Positions 36,955 through 48,446 are shown, counted from the first letter of the stretch. The stretch is DNA of 64,000 nt from Dissophora ornata (GCA_025201705.1 MU616569.1:61142-125141); one strand, 5' to 3'. Program-made: numbers and translations. The notes: generated by a model not told the origin, from the sequence alone.

Positions 36955-39900
36955 TTATCCTGCAACCGTTCCAACAATCTCGTCCGCCTTCTGCAAGGCT
37001 TCGATCATCGTCTTGCATTCCTTGCGGCGATTTTGAGTAAACTCGCTCTCCTTTAGTAGCTCATCCAGGACCTCGGCCTTGTACAGCTCCTGCAGCAACT
37101 CGCGCTGCAGTTCATCCTTCGCTGTGACGACCAGTTTCAGCATAATGGCCTTTGGCACCGTGTCAATCACCGTTCGCTTCACAATGTTGAAGTAGGAGGA
37201 AATCAATAGCTCTATCATTTACAATTTGTGGATCGGTTAGCAATCAACATTGATAATCGTTCAATACCAACATCTGTCATAGCCAACGATGGTCCTCGTC
37301 AACACTCACTGATAACCTCCGTCTCAATCTGCTCTCGCTCCGACAGGTTGCCAGATGCCTTGAGCACAGCTGGTGGCTAGTGAGGATAGGGTGACTACTA
37401 CGTTAGAATACATGATTCGGTTGAATAGTAATTGCGTATTCTGATGCACGTTGCATAACGTACAGCCTCCATGGCTCCGCTTCTCTTCTTCTTTCCAGAG
37501 AAAAAGCTGCCAAAGAATCCATTATTGGGAGACTCAGGCTCAAGACTGGGTGGCAGGTTGGCGACAGCAGAGGTACGGCCCTTGGGATCTACTGGCTGAG
37601 GATTCTTGGCCTGGTTCGTCCTCTCATTGATCACAGCCATAGCTTTGTGTCCATTCAAAAAGTCGGGATGACCAGTGTTGATGTAGCAACCTTCCATACT
37701 GATAAGATCCGTAACAAGCTTATTGGTTGGGTTGAGTTGCTGGCGCAAATAGTTGATCACAACCTGGTAGAATCGATCCTTGAGCTGAGGAAACCGCTTG
37801 AAGAGCTGTAAATGTATGGACATATTAGCACACCCGCAACGTACACAAGGGGGTGTTGATTGAAATCATGAACGACAAAAGAGACAACGCTACGTGCCTG
37901 TTTGGACAAGAGTTGCGTGAGGATGCGGACCAGCTCGTCAAAGACAATATTAACGCAGCGCAAACTGGGATCCTCCAGGCGTTTGATTTGTTGTTTGATA
38001 ATGACCTCGAATGCTGTGGTGCCAACAAAGAGGGCTGGCGAAGAACCCTACGCGCACCAGCAATAACACTTGTCAGAATTTCAATAGCACTTTGTATTAA
38101 CGTCAGCATATGTCTCTCAAAGATGGGCCTGACAACTTACAGAGGAGTTGTACAAAATTGTGCGAATATCCACATCCTTGACCTGGTCGAAAGGGTCCAG
38201 AGACTTGACGCCACTCGCAAAGAGTTCATGGAACACAAAACTGATTCGCGCACCGCCAGACAACTCGAAGGATGTGAGGTCTGTCGAATTTCCGTCAATG
38301 ATTGTCCGAAACTCGTTGCAGAACTCCGTAATGATGTTCAGGACGATGCTGGCCTGGCCTGCGGTTCCACCCAACATATCTCCCAAACTAGCCAGCTCTG
38401 TCTGATATTTGACCAACGCTGCCTGAATTTTGGCCTTGATCTCTGGTAGGGTATTCCGGATATGGTGCATCAAGATCTAGTGGTGAAAACATCTTAGTTT
38501 CTTGATCTTGTGTGTGTGAACCGATGAGAATTCGTTGTCTGCCGTGCACAGTTACTCACCATGTTCAGTTTTCTTGCCAGGTAAGGCGTACCGCAGTACT
38601 GAACTTTGCTTTTGTATGCGGCATGGTTCTCAAAGAATGAACGCTCTCCTTCCAAAGATCGAGCAATTGATTTCTTTGTGTCGATATCGCGCTGACCACG
38701 ATTCACGACGGGGACATAGCCTGGAAAGTTACATAACAAGAGTTGGGTTCGTGAATCCTTATGATGCACGGTCATCTGCACTGACAAACTGTCATTGAGC
38801 GCGTAGCGCATACTTACCGAGGCGAAGTGGAATTACACGTCCAGCCAGAATATCAACTACATCGGTGCCCGAATCCCTGCGTATGTCGTAATTGAAAATA
38901 AAATAAAATGAACACCATGCGCAAGATCAACAGCAAAGCTCCTTGTCCTGAAAGCTACACTTATTTCCCTTTCAGTGAAAAATATCTTACATCAAGTCGA
39001 TTTTGGTCAAGACACCGATAGTCCTCGCTCCCTCTGGATCGACCTCTCTTGCAAGTTTGAGACCATCTGAATTGGCAAGATCTGTATTGGCAGCTGTTAC
39101 TGCAAGGATGATAGCGTTGGGCTTGGTAATGTACTTGACAATCATGTCCCTGATCTGTTTTTCGATATCCTTGGGCTGGTCACCAACTGGGAGCTGTACA
39201 ATACAAACAGCAGAAGCAATAATAGATCAGGCTCTCTTCTGAACAAGTGTCGCGGGGAAGGCTCCAAGTTCTTTCATTGTACCTTAGTCAGACCAGGCAA
39301 GTCAACAAGGGTAAGAGTCAGAACATTAGGAGAATAGACGCGAAGGTTGATGGGCAAAGGCGAAATTCCTACAAGTGGCAACGACATGAAGCAGTGGCCA
39401 TTAGAAAGGACGGAATTAAATCTCCACAGAGTGTACTTCTTGCAAGGCAAAAGAAAAACTCCTTTGTCACTTGCCGGCATTTTTCCCTGTCTTTAGTTCG
39501 GTGTCGCGAACAATCTCGTCTCGGATCAAGTTAAAGTCAGTGTACTTGACGCCAGGCTGGTGCAAGAACTCGCCCCATTCCTCGGGCTCCTTCTTTTCGT
39601 CTACGGCCTCCTTGTGGGCAACTGCTCAAAGGTAGGAAGCAATAAAATAAAGGCATGCATGCAAACAGTTAGAGGCGGCTTTGAGAGAACCATCGGGGAT
39701 GTAAGAACAAGCAGCAAGCAGTCAAATGGCTCTTCTAGACCATTCTCTATTTCTCCAATAGGAAATATTGTACGACAGAGTGACAGAGTGTTTGGATGGC
39801 TCGGACACAGCCAGGAACAGCTTCCCCTTCCCTGGAGTTTAGACTTGCCTTTGTCTTCGCCATTCTCACTCTCGGCAGAGGCTGATGAGGGGCGGTTAAT

Positions 39901-40258
39901 CAGCTGCAGAACCTATTGAAATGACATAGAAAGGTCGTTAGCAGACATTTGAGGCGGCGGCGTATCTTGACTCGAGCATGACCAAAAAGCATAAAAAAAA
40001 GTACATGGGACTGCACTGGAAATGGGCGGAAAACGGGATTTCATTTCACTTTGTTTCATTTACCAGTGGTCGACGGGTGACAATGCCAGAGCCTCGTGGC
40101 AAAAAGTCGCGTCCGACAATGTTCTCGAGGACTGAGCTCTTTCCCGAGGACTGTGAGCCGATGACGACGATCTGGGGCAGGTCGACGGGGTTGTGGACAC
40201 CAACAGTGGAGAAGGCATCCTGCAGCCTGTTTATTGTCTTGATTAAGGAGGCGTCCAT
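36955..40258 (-). CDS. VPS1: Dynamin-like GTPase Vps1
   Basis: Twelve exons: 40258-40064, 39912-39849, 39621-39475, 39368-39283, 39193-38991, 38876-38818, 38720-38560, 38476-38141, 38047-37898, 37805-37464, 37377-37311 and 37211-36955. They give about 688 residues, close to yeast Vps1 (704). P-loop GSQSSGKS lies at residues 34-41, switch 2 as DLPGLTK, and TKIDLMDSGTD is the guanine-specifying motif. The middle/stalk domain is followed by [14 protein letters not shown], the Vps1-type insert B without a PH domain. The C-terminal GED starts [15 protein letters not shown] and ends [10 protein letters not shown]. It acts in membrane fission at endosomes, Golgi and peroxisomes. Three introns (after 39849, 39475 and 37898) appear to use GC donors (GCAAGT, GCAAGT, GCACGT), because only those keep the frame. 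Confidence 0.95.
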
Positions 40259-40704
40259 GTAGGTGCGGGTGCAGGGAGGCGCGTTTGTGCGGAATGAGTA
40301 GAGTCTGGGTGATTAGCTTCCAGGAGAGGGTTTGGAGAGGAGTAGAAGGAGAGGGGGAACCAAAAAAAGAAAAAAAGGCGACGCTCAGCCATCCGCGGGG
40401 CTGACCTGTGACGCGTGGACAGTAGGCCAGGGCTGTCGGTCTGCAGTCTCCCCCTCGTGCACACACCACACACAGCAAAGGACGAGGCACAAAGCACATG
40501 CCTTTTTTGCCACTTCTTTGTCTTGCTCCTCTTACATTTCTTCAAGATCTCGCACACTGCCCCAACACAATCGACCCGTTCTCAGCAATTCAGGAATCGC
40601 TTTCGACGAATATAGCAATCCAGCACCCAAGGTAATGGTAGTGTCCGTGAAGGCCAAGCATCGCGTTGTGTACGGATCTCGAGGATGAATGCGAGCAGGG
40701 TCCT

Positions 40705-41310
40705 CCGTGGGTCCATGTGGGGCCATAGTCTACGCCGTGCCCTGGACTGCCCCATGCTACGACCTCCCCTCAGGCTTGCTTGAGGTGGTGCTGGATTTGA
40801 GCTGCTGCTTTCGATTGCTCCGTGGGTCCATGAGGGGCCACAGACTACGCCGTGCCCTGGTCTACCCCTTGCTATGACTTCTCCACTGTCTTGGCTTCCT
40901 CCTTGCAGTGGTGGTGCTGCAACTCGAACAGCATGTTCTTCGTCAGTCTCGTGGGTCCATGAGGGAAGAAGTCTGCCCTCCATACGACCTCATTTATTCT
41001 TGGATCCACTTCTCGCTGGGAAGAGCAGGGATCCATATCGCTTCAGTGAAGGGCCAGCGCCGTGGGTATATGAGAGGTCAGAGACTATGCCGTGCCCTGG
41101 TCAGCCCTTTGCTACGACCTCTCTGTGGCCAGGTGTCAATGCCCTGGTCTGCAGTGGCGCTGCTGGCTTGGATCTGTTGCAGTCGATTGCTCCGTGGGTA
41201 CATGAGGGGCCAGAGACTACGCCATGCCCTGGTCTGCCCCTTGCTACGACCTCTCCGCTGTCTTGGCTTTTCCTTGACTGTTGGTGGTGCTGCAATCGAT
41301 GCTGTCGTCC
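40705..41310. repeat. Five-copy degenerate tandem repeat, period about 113-131 bp
   Basis: Copies begin at about 40705, 40820, 40950, 41060 and 41192. Each opens with CCGTGGGTCCATGAGGGGCC or a close variant, continues with an ACTACGCCGTGCCCTGGTC-like core and a GCTACGACCTCTCC-like segment, and ends in a TGGTGGTGCTG-like tail. The third copy (40950-41060) is the most eroded. Two plus-strand frames stay open through the array (for example RGSMRGHRLRRALV recurring), but no start, splice or known domain supports a gene. Confidence 0.75.
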
Positions 41311-41544
41311 TATCGGGGGTGACGGCTCTGGTGATCAGAAGTCTTCGCTCAGCTGCGGTTGTCTTCATCGCTGGATGACTGGAACCACCACGTTGTGTGG
41401 GTTAATAGCATCAAGGGAGTTGTACGGTTGTGCTTGTCTCTTCAGTTCACTAACCATTGCGCTTTTTTTTCTCTATCCTACAGAAGCAAAGAAAAAGGCC
41501 GCAATGCATTTGCATCAACACGTATTAAAAAAAGGTGCGCTCTT

Positions 41545-41760
41545 TCTGGCTGAGCGCACCAAGTGTTCTATATTGCTCCACTAGCTCTCGGTCGCTGACT
41601 GCGACGCGGTTTTCCTGGTTCATCTTTTCGATAGACGATTCTGGTACTGAGCCACCAGCCTGTAGCGTTGCTTCGTCTCTCGGCAACATTTGCTCGATTG
41701 CGCTGGCTTTAGGGTCTTTTAGGATTAAACCACCTACCGACCTGGCATTTAGGGTTGTTT
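41545..41760 (-). repeat. Diverged repeat pair, copy 1 (coding-derived on minus strand)
   Basis: Matches 42170-42435 at low identity over its whole length. Shared landmarks are GACTGCGACGC, TTCTGGTACTGA, GCAACATTT, CTCGA and GCATTTAGGG. On the minus strand an open frame reads KDPKASAIEQMLPRDEATLQ and SVPESSIEKMNQENR. The second copy keeps SVPE in the same relative frame, suggesting both derive from a protein-coding sequence. Family unknown. Confidence 0.5.
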
Positions 41761-42169
41761 GGGTTGTCAAACATAAGAAACAGTGTGTACGACTTAAAAA
41801 TACCTCTGGGCGCAGCCCACCTCCCGGAGACACAGCCGACTGCCCCGGCGCCATGTATAGATCCCTCGCCACCACGCTGCATAGCCAGAGCACTATGTAT
41901 ATATACTCCTCGCACCCGCGTTAACATAGAATACCACATAGTAACCTGGAATATAACCTTGCCTTTCCCGATATCTCGCCTATAACCCTGTACCCCTCTG
42001 CTGTCACTTACGCTGCATTGAATCTAGTTTGCCTAGATTTTACGCGTGATATTGCGCAGTCCTGATAGTATGCATGCCCACAAGGTGCCATGTACAGTAT
42101 GTCCGCTTCCTGCTGTTGCACGAGCAACAATCCGTAATGGCGCTGAAAAACTGAATCATCTGACGGAAC

Positions 42170-42435
42170 GATCACTCGCTGAGCACAATCAGTGTACTGC
42201 ACTGGCCTGACATCTTTTCTGTCGCTCCACAAGTCGTCGATCGTTGACTGCGACGCAGCCTTCATGTCACCTCCTTGATAAATGATTTCTGGTACTGAAC
42301 CGAATTTTGCGAGACTTTTGGTCAGCCTGTATGCAGCATTGCTCCATCTCTCGCACATCTTGCAACATTTACTCGACTACGCTGACTTTGGGGTCTTCAG
42401 GATGAACCGCCCACCTCATAGCATTTAGGGTTTTA
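42170..42435 (-). repeat. Diverged repeat pair, copy 2 (coding-derived on minus strand)
   Basis: Direct-orientation partner of 41545-41760, offset by roughly 640 bp and slightly longer through small insertions. The minus-strand open frame 42358-42008 contains LAKFGSVPEIIYQGG and continues past the repeat to CGHAYYQDCAISRV. No start-to-stop gene with a recognisable fold can be built. It could be a fragment of a multicopy accessory gene or an old transposable element. Confidence 0.45.
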
Positions 42436-42673
42436 AGGTTTTGGGGATGACAGGGTTCTGGGGTTGAAAAATACCACTTTCCACCACACCGGGCGACAAA
42501 TAAATAAATCCACCTGCGTTCAACTCACTTTGCGAACACGAAATACTCGTTGGTCAATTCATTTTGATGGTTGTGGCTAACTTGCGCTGTCAATTTGAGT
42601 GAAGTAAACTGAACTTGACGGCCCAGGCCAAATCAACTGAAGTGAATTGGCTAAATCACTTTGATGGGGGCGG

Positions 42674-43640
42674 CTAATGTGAGTGAAAATGGCTGAATTG
42701 CTTGAGAAAGAAAGACGGTGGATATTTATTGGTCGAATGTGCGGAAAGAAGGAGGAGAGGAAGGAGTGAAGGATGTAGCAACATAATACACAGAGGATAT
42801 TGAGTGCCGACCTGGTCGGCCCAGACAGATGGCAGCGTTTCGCTACCCTCGCGGCAGAGTTGGTAGAATCTGCCGCGGCGCTGTCGCAGGGTGAAAAAAG
42901 TGGCCGTTTCCCCCGAGATCTGAATCCCAAACGTGACAAGGTACTCGCGTACGTTGTGCTTGGTCTTGCCGCGGGTAAGGTCGTGCATGTTCTTGGTCAG
43001 CTTGCAAAGCTTCATTCCATCATCCAGCGCCTTTGTGACGTTAGGGCCCTCGTCCTTCTTGGCTGCCCCAATGACGAGCAACGAGCTTCTTGGTCGCCGC
43101 GATGGCCACGCCGTTGACCTTGTGGCCAGCGAACCGGCGCATGTCACGCAGGCGGCCCAGATTTCGCCGATGCATCGAGGCCTGATAGTGGTACTCTCCA
43201 GGCTGGAATCCGACGAGCTGTGGGCTGTGCAACGCGTCCGCGAGGAAGCCCCCCAGACGGTTGACTACCCACGACTCGTGAGGCGCCTGGGGTACGACTA
43301 TTCGCTCCCCGCGGTACACCTTTAGGAGCTGCTGCACACACTCATAGACGTGGCGCTGCGCCAACAACGCGCTTGCAATAATTTTAAGCTTTACGTACTG
43401 GTCTATAGCATGGTGATGATGATGATGAAACAAGAGAGGGATCTTTTCTGGCGTATGGCACCACAATATAATTGGTGCCATAGCGGCGTAGTCAAACTGG
43501 GAACCGACCAGAAGGTCAGCAAGCGCGACCGTGGATGCAGATATACGGCCGGAGCCCTCGAGCGAACGAGTGTTTATGCGGCAAGTCTCTGACGGAGCAC
43601 GAGAATGGGCAGTACCCTGGTGAGCAACCAGACCCCCCGA
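42674..43640 (-). pseudogene. Frameshifted relic of an unrecognised protein gene
   Basis: Two overlapping minus-strand frames look coding and are complementary. The first runs from about 43640 to 43090 (FDYAAMAPIILWCHTPEK, RRNLGRLRDMRRFAGHKVNG). Around 43090 coding character passes to another frame (GAAKKDEGPNVTKALDDGM, HNVREYLVTFGIQISGETA), which runs on to about 42760. No donor/acceptor pair explains the switch, so a small indel is likely. The block HHHHHH comes from a GAT microsatellite at 43412-43427 and may be an expansion. I do not recognise the family. Alternatively it is two exons with a very short intron. Confidence 0.45.
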
Positions 43641-44116
43641 GTTGCTGATCGGGCTGTGCTACCGAGCCTCAAGGGTACCAAGGAGTGATGGAAAGGAGAG
43701 GAGAGATGACAATCGAGCTCCAGGAGCTCGCAGTCAATATATTCTTACACTTGGGTAGATTTGTTGTTCGTACGACCTACACTTGGACTTCCAAACGGAT
43801 TAAACTTGTTCAAAAAAAATGGTTTATTTGGCTCGCAGAGCTGGGGCATGAATGATGTGTCATCGTGACAATCGTTAGAAAAATATCGTAGAAATGTCTA
43901 AAGTTCGATTTTAAAATTGTCCTTTTTTTCCACTGGCATGTATCGCGGCCTCACAGTCTTCTACTTGAGGATGCAAAGAGTAAAGATTATGTGGGAGGGA
44001 TGGGGCGAATTAAATGGAATAAATAAATAAAGGAGAGTGAGAGCGAGAGTGAGAGGTCGAATCTACTAAAAGAACCGTATTCATACGATGGGATCCCAAT
44101 TCTAGTGGTTATTCGC

Positions 44117-45800
44117 TTATGACCAATCTTCCCGGCGCAGAGTTCGCAAGCTCTTGCCGGGGTTCAGGTTGGAGCCATTGTCCATCGAAGGCCGGTCCGA
44201 AGTGGAGCCACGTCCTGCCACGTAGTCACTTGCATAGCTTTGCACACCGTCGCCCGAGGACCTTGTGGGTGAGTGTCTCGCCATCTCAAAGCTTCGCATC
44301 TCTCCTCTGCTCATTAGGCGGGGACTCGAGCTCAATGGCGGCGTTGCTGTCCTGGCTGCACTCTCTTCTGGCACAACCTGTGCGGCAGCGGTGCGAGGCG
44401 ATGTTGGTGCAGCCTCAGCATCCTGTCCAAAAAGATCTCCGCCTCTTAACTGTTGCAGACGAGGTGATTCAGGAAGAGCCTGAGGATTGTGGCCACGGAA
44501 CTTGCTACGAGGGCTAGCTGAACCTACGACAGTATCGGACGAGTTGTCGTAGATGGCGTTCTTTTCGTAAATCATGGGTGACTGCTGCATTACAATGTCG
44601 CCTTCCTGTTCTGGATGGTAGTCTGGCTGGTACTCCTGCGGGTACGGATGTTCGGCCGTTGGGTTGGCAACCCACAAGCCCTTGGGCCCAATATATCCAC
44701 CGCTCATGTTTGGACTCCATCCGACCTGCTGGTTGTACATATTATCGTCGTAGTATCCAGTGGCCTCGCCTGAAGGGTGGTTGATATCATTGCCATTCCT
44801 GTACGTAATCTCGGGGAGGTTTTGGTCGTAGCCCGCTCGGTTCCTGCCCATGGCGCCACTATATGCAAGGTTGTCCTCCTGGAAGATGGACGGGTTCTGA
44901 TACGCCTGGTGGGGTGCTCCATATGCGTCGTACCCGTTATCTACAGCGTATCCCGTATGGGCTGCATAGCCTTGAGCTGGACTCTGGTTTGCTGGAGAGT
45001 CATAGTCGAATCCATCGTCGTAACCGCCTGGCGCCACGCTAGGCCGTCCGGCCGCAGGCAATGCTGTGGCATTGTACCGCTGGCTAGCACGTGCAGCGCC
45101 TGTGGCGCTCATGCCCTGCAGGGTGTCAAAGGTCAGCTCGCGGTTGTTACGTCGCCTGCGACGGAAACAGATGATGGTGGTTGCGACAATAATGATAAGG
45201 GCAGCCACTCCTGCGACAGAGCCGACAATGGCAGGGACATTGGACGAGGACGAAGACTTGCTCGAGGCGAGTGGGGAGATGGTGCTGGTGGCGGTTGTGT
45301 TGATGGACGTCCCAGTGGTTGTGGTTGAGATTGCCGGTGTTGTGAATAAAGGGGGGGTGGTGGTCGTTGTCAGGATGGTCGTCGGGGTCACAGAGACAGC
45401 GGAGGTGGTTGTGGAGGTGGAGGTGGAGGAAGTGACAGCCGGAGAGGTGGTGTCGGTGGTGGTTGTTGTAGTGGTGGTGGTTGGGGAGGGGGAAGTAGTG
45501 GTGGTGGTGGTGGTGGTAGTGGTGGTGGTTGTAGTGGTTGAAGCGTCGGTGGTTGCGGTGGGGAACAGAGGCAGATTCACCACCTACAGCGGAGAGCGAT
45601 ACCGGGAAAGAGGAATGAAGAATATGCGGACGGTTAGGGGAGAATTCATTTCCGCAGGTCAGGTGCAGCGATAACCGTCTAGAAGAGGCGCTGCTTACAA
45701 TCTGCCCCTGAACCAGGCCAACGGCTGCGAGGAGAGACAGACAGGCCCACCATGTCGCAGGAGAGGGCGATCCTCTGTGGTGCAGATTCAACATTGACAT
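44117..45800 (-). CDS. Thr-rich mucin-like single-pass membrane protein
   Basis: Two exons: 45800-45699 and 45583-44117, about 522 residues. Residues 1-32 form a signal peptide (hydrophobic WWACLSLLAAVGLVQG). An ectodomain of about 115 residues is almost entirely Thr/Ser/Pro with uninterrupted Thr runs of 15 and 9, expected to be densely O-mannosylated. A single helix (VPAIVGSVAGVAALIIIVAT, about residues 149-173) and five Arg follow. The ~345-residue cytosolic tail is rich in Tyr, Gly and Asn with repeated GYD and YDxxxDN-like motifs and several Ser-Pro sites. The layout is that of fungal cell-wall/stress sensors (Msb2/Mid2/Wsc-like), but I see no WSC cysteine domain and no specific family match. 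The trinucleotide Thr tract is likely length-polymorphic. Confidence 0.78.
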
Positions 45801-47679
45801 TCCGGTTATTTTTTTGATGTTTTTAGTAGCGGTCGTGAAGCAGAGGCAGAGGCAGAGGCAGCCTGCATAGAGAGGGAGAGGAGGGAGGAGGGGAATGGGG
45901 ACGGGCAGAGTGTCAAGGGAAAAGATGAAAGAAGGATGGCGCCCCGCGAGATGGAGACAAAGAGATTCGCAGCGTGTGCCCGGCGGGTGTTCCCTCAGCA
46001 CCTCAGCACCTCAGCGCCGGTCTATTTTCATCTTTTCATCTCGGCCGTTCCATACTGTTGATTTGTGTTTGTGCATGCAATAATATGTTGATGGTCTTTG
46101 ATAGAGTTCAACTCCATTCACAGCACTCTTGTCCACGCTGTTGAGCCGTGGCCTGACACCTCGTGTACAGTACTGTACATTCATCGACATGTCGACGACT
46201 GTGCAACAGGATGCTGCATCAACTCGCCGTCAGGAGCGGCGCACTGTTTGCATTCTTGTGTCTCCCCCCAATTGCTTCCGCCAGCTACTCTCCTTCTCCC
46301 TCTTTCCTTCTCCGACCCCTGCGCCATGTCTCCCGACCTGCCTTGCAGATGGCGTAGCGCGTCCGCGTCGTCTCTCCTCTATTCTGTTCGCCGAGGCTCT
46401 CATTCTCTGGTCAAGGAAAGGAATGTGAATGTATTACACATGTACAACAAATCCACATCCGTTGTCTCTCTTTCTCACTCAGCAACGTATCATGCATCGA
46501 AGCTGCGTCGGGGAAGGTGGTCCTCCTCCGCCCTCATCCGCGAACATCGATGCTCTCACATATATACCCTTATATTTTTATACATTCTTGCTCAGTAATT
46601 TGCTCTGAACCACTCTGTTGAGCGTGTGTGTGTGCATGCTGTTTTTTTTGGGTTGAGAGCATGGGTGCCCAAGTCGGTTCATCTAGAATATCGACCATCA
46701 GGATGGCGTGTGACAACGATTTCGCGCTAGTCGTACATCAACGACATGTATTTTTCTCATGAAGGTGCAGACTACGGCACTAAAACGCATATGACATTCA
46801 TGCACCTGGTTTTTTCTTGCGCGCTAGCATCAACCCCCGATCGGATGAGCCGGTCAGTGCTGGTCAAGGCGTCTAGCTGTGTTGTTCTTGAATGGACAGA
46901 AAGCATGAGCTATAACGAACCATCATGTAGTCCAGTCTATGCACAGCGCCAGTGTAGACAACAGAGACGTGCCTCGTCACCATCAAAGATATGACAGGCA
47001 CCAACAGCGGCATCCAACAAACGAAACGGGAACAAAGGCGAGGATCGATGATATGCCTGGATTGACAGAGTGTGTGCTTGGATGGCGCTGTTGCCACACC
47101 GTTGCTCATCTCATCTGCATGGGTCTAATTGCTTCTCTCTCAGCACCTCAATAACACGCCTGCACATTGTTTGCCCCCTGCAGCGGTGAATGCTAGGGAA
47201 TTCATTCCTTGGAGAGAAACCACACCCCCAGAACAAAGAGTTAATATGTACGCGCGTTCCAGATGGGTCTCCATCGCTCATCATGCAATCATTGTCAGGG
47301 TCAGAGCACATTCCTATCAAGAACCAAGTGCTCACAGGCGCACATGTACATGTACTTATCGAGGGGCCTATGTTGCACCCGACAAAGTCGGTGTACCTGC
47401 ATTATTCTAAACACCGTTCGCGTCGGAGCCTGCTCAATTCTAGGCCTGAGTGGCTGCCACAGTTTGCTAGTAGCGACTAAAGGCACTTTATCGTTTCATC
47501 TCGGTATCTCGACCTCACACGACGGTGCATTTTGAAGGGAGTGCGAGTTGTATACATGTTTGAGCTCTGTACTCGAGAAACGCGTGGGCCTTTGATTTTT
47601 TTTTTTCTTTTGTGCACAAACGCGGTCCAGCGGTGACTACGGCTCCATTTACTTCCTCCCATTTCCCACGAAAACAATC
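45801..47679. other. 1.9-kb divergent intergenic region
   Basis: Between the Thr-rich membrane protein (-) and the FAHD1-type gene (+). Short open frames on both strands have no coding-like composition and no splice partners. There are scattered GT/AC runs and an ACATGTACATGT palindrome near 47343. Promoters for both flanking genes must lie at the ends. I see nothing else. Confidence 0.5.
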
Positions 47680-48446
47680 ATGGCGTCGCGCAATTTCATC
47701 ACCTCTGGTCGCAAGATCGTCGCCATCGGCCGCAATTTCAGCGAGCATGCCAAGGAGCTCGGGAACGCGGTCCCGAAAGCACCCTTCTTCTTTTTGAAGC
47801 CCACCTCCTCTTACATCGCCAATGGTGAGAGCATCGAGGTCCCTGAAGGATGCGAAGTCCATCACGAAGTGGAGCTCGGTGTCGTGATCGGAAAGGGAGG
47901 CCGCGACATTCCAGCCAGCGAGGCGAGCAAGCATGTGGCGGGCTACACCCTGGCCCTGGACATGACTGCCCGCAACTTGCAGGACATTGCCAAAAAGTCA
48001 GGTCTACCCTGGAGCACCGCCAAGGGATATGACACGTTCACGCCCATTGGAGAGCTTATCCCCGTGGACCAGATCCCTGACACCAACAACGTGGATCTGT
48101 CGCTCAAGATCGACGGCGTCACAAAGCAAAACGGAAACACGAAGGATATGATCTTCAAGTAAGCTGCTATTCCTGATAACAAGGCAGATCACCTGAAGAT
48201 GTTGGATCCCCGTAAACGTCTCTCTGAACATATTGCCTCGACTTACAAATGTATAGGATCCCTTCGCTGATCGAGCATGTCTCGTCCATCATGAAGCTGC
48301 AGGAAGGCGATGTTATCTTGACAGGTACCCCTGCTGGAGTCGGTCCAGTCAATCCAGGCGAGACCGTGACCTGCGAGCTTGGCACCAAAGGAAAGATCAT
48401 TTCTCAGCTTCGCTTCCCTGTTGTCGCACGCACCAAAAGGGCTTAG
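47680..48446 (+). CDS. Fumarylacetoacetate hydrolase-domain protein, FAHD1-type acylpyruvase
   Basis: Two exons: 47680-48158 and 48257-48446, 222 residues, exactly the FAHD1 size. Landmarks: GRNFSEHAKELGN near the start, FFFLKPTSSY, EVHHEVELGVVIGKGGRD (metal-binding Glu residues), GYTLALDMTARNLQ, KGYDTFTPIG, and LTGTPAGVGPVNPGETV near the end. Family members hydrolyse acylpyruvates and decarboxylate oxaloacetate using Mg2+, usually in mitochondria. The N-terminal MASRNFITSGRK is basic and hydroxylated and could be a weak presequence. The start is the first ATG after a T-rich tract. A 19-bp minisatellite begins about 75 bp after the stop. Confidence 0.93.

Larger units (their letters stand above)
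40259..44116. other. 3.9-kb accessory intergenic region with repeats and gene relics
   Basis: Lies between the start of VPS1 and the stop of the Thr-rich membrane protein. The first 400 bp should be the VPS1 promoter. Beyond are a five-copy degenerate tandem repeat, a diverged repeat pair and a frameshifted coding relic, listed separately. The last 500 bp (43640-44116) are A/T-rich with no gene. This is the only part of the window without intact housekeeping genes over several kilobases. Confidence 0.6.

Noticed and set aside
41700..42430. TTTAGGGTT-type strings suggesting telomeric or subtelomeric sequence
   Set aside because: Only single occurrences at matching positions of the two diverged repeat copies; no tandem TTAGGG array.
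42800..43325. Plus-strand open frames opposite the frameshifted relic
   Set aside because: Composition and lack of domain-like blocks mark them as shadows of the minus-strand coding remnants.
43400..43430. Poly-His tract as a metal-binding motif
   Set aside because: It is the translation of a short GAT microsatellite inside a probable pseudogene.
45066..46001. Val-rich plus-strand frame and His-rich minus-strand frame
   Set aside because: Both are other readings of the ACN (Thr) repeat in the mucin-like gene and have no independent support.
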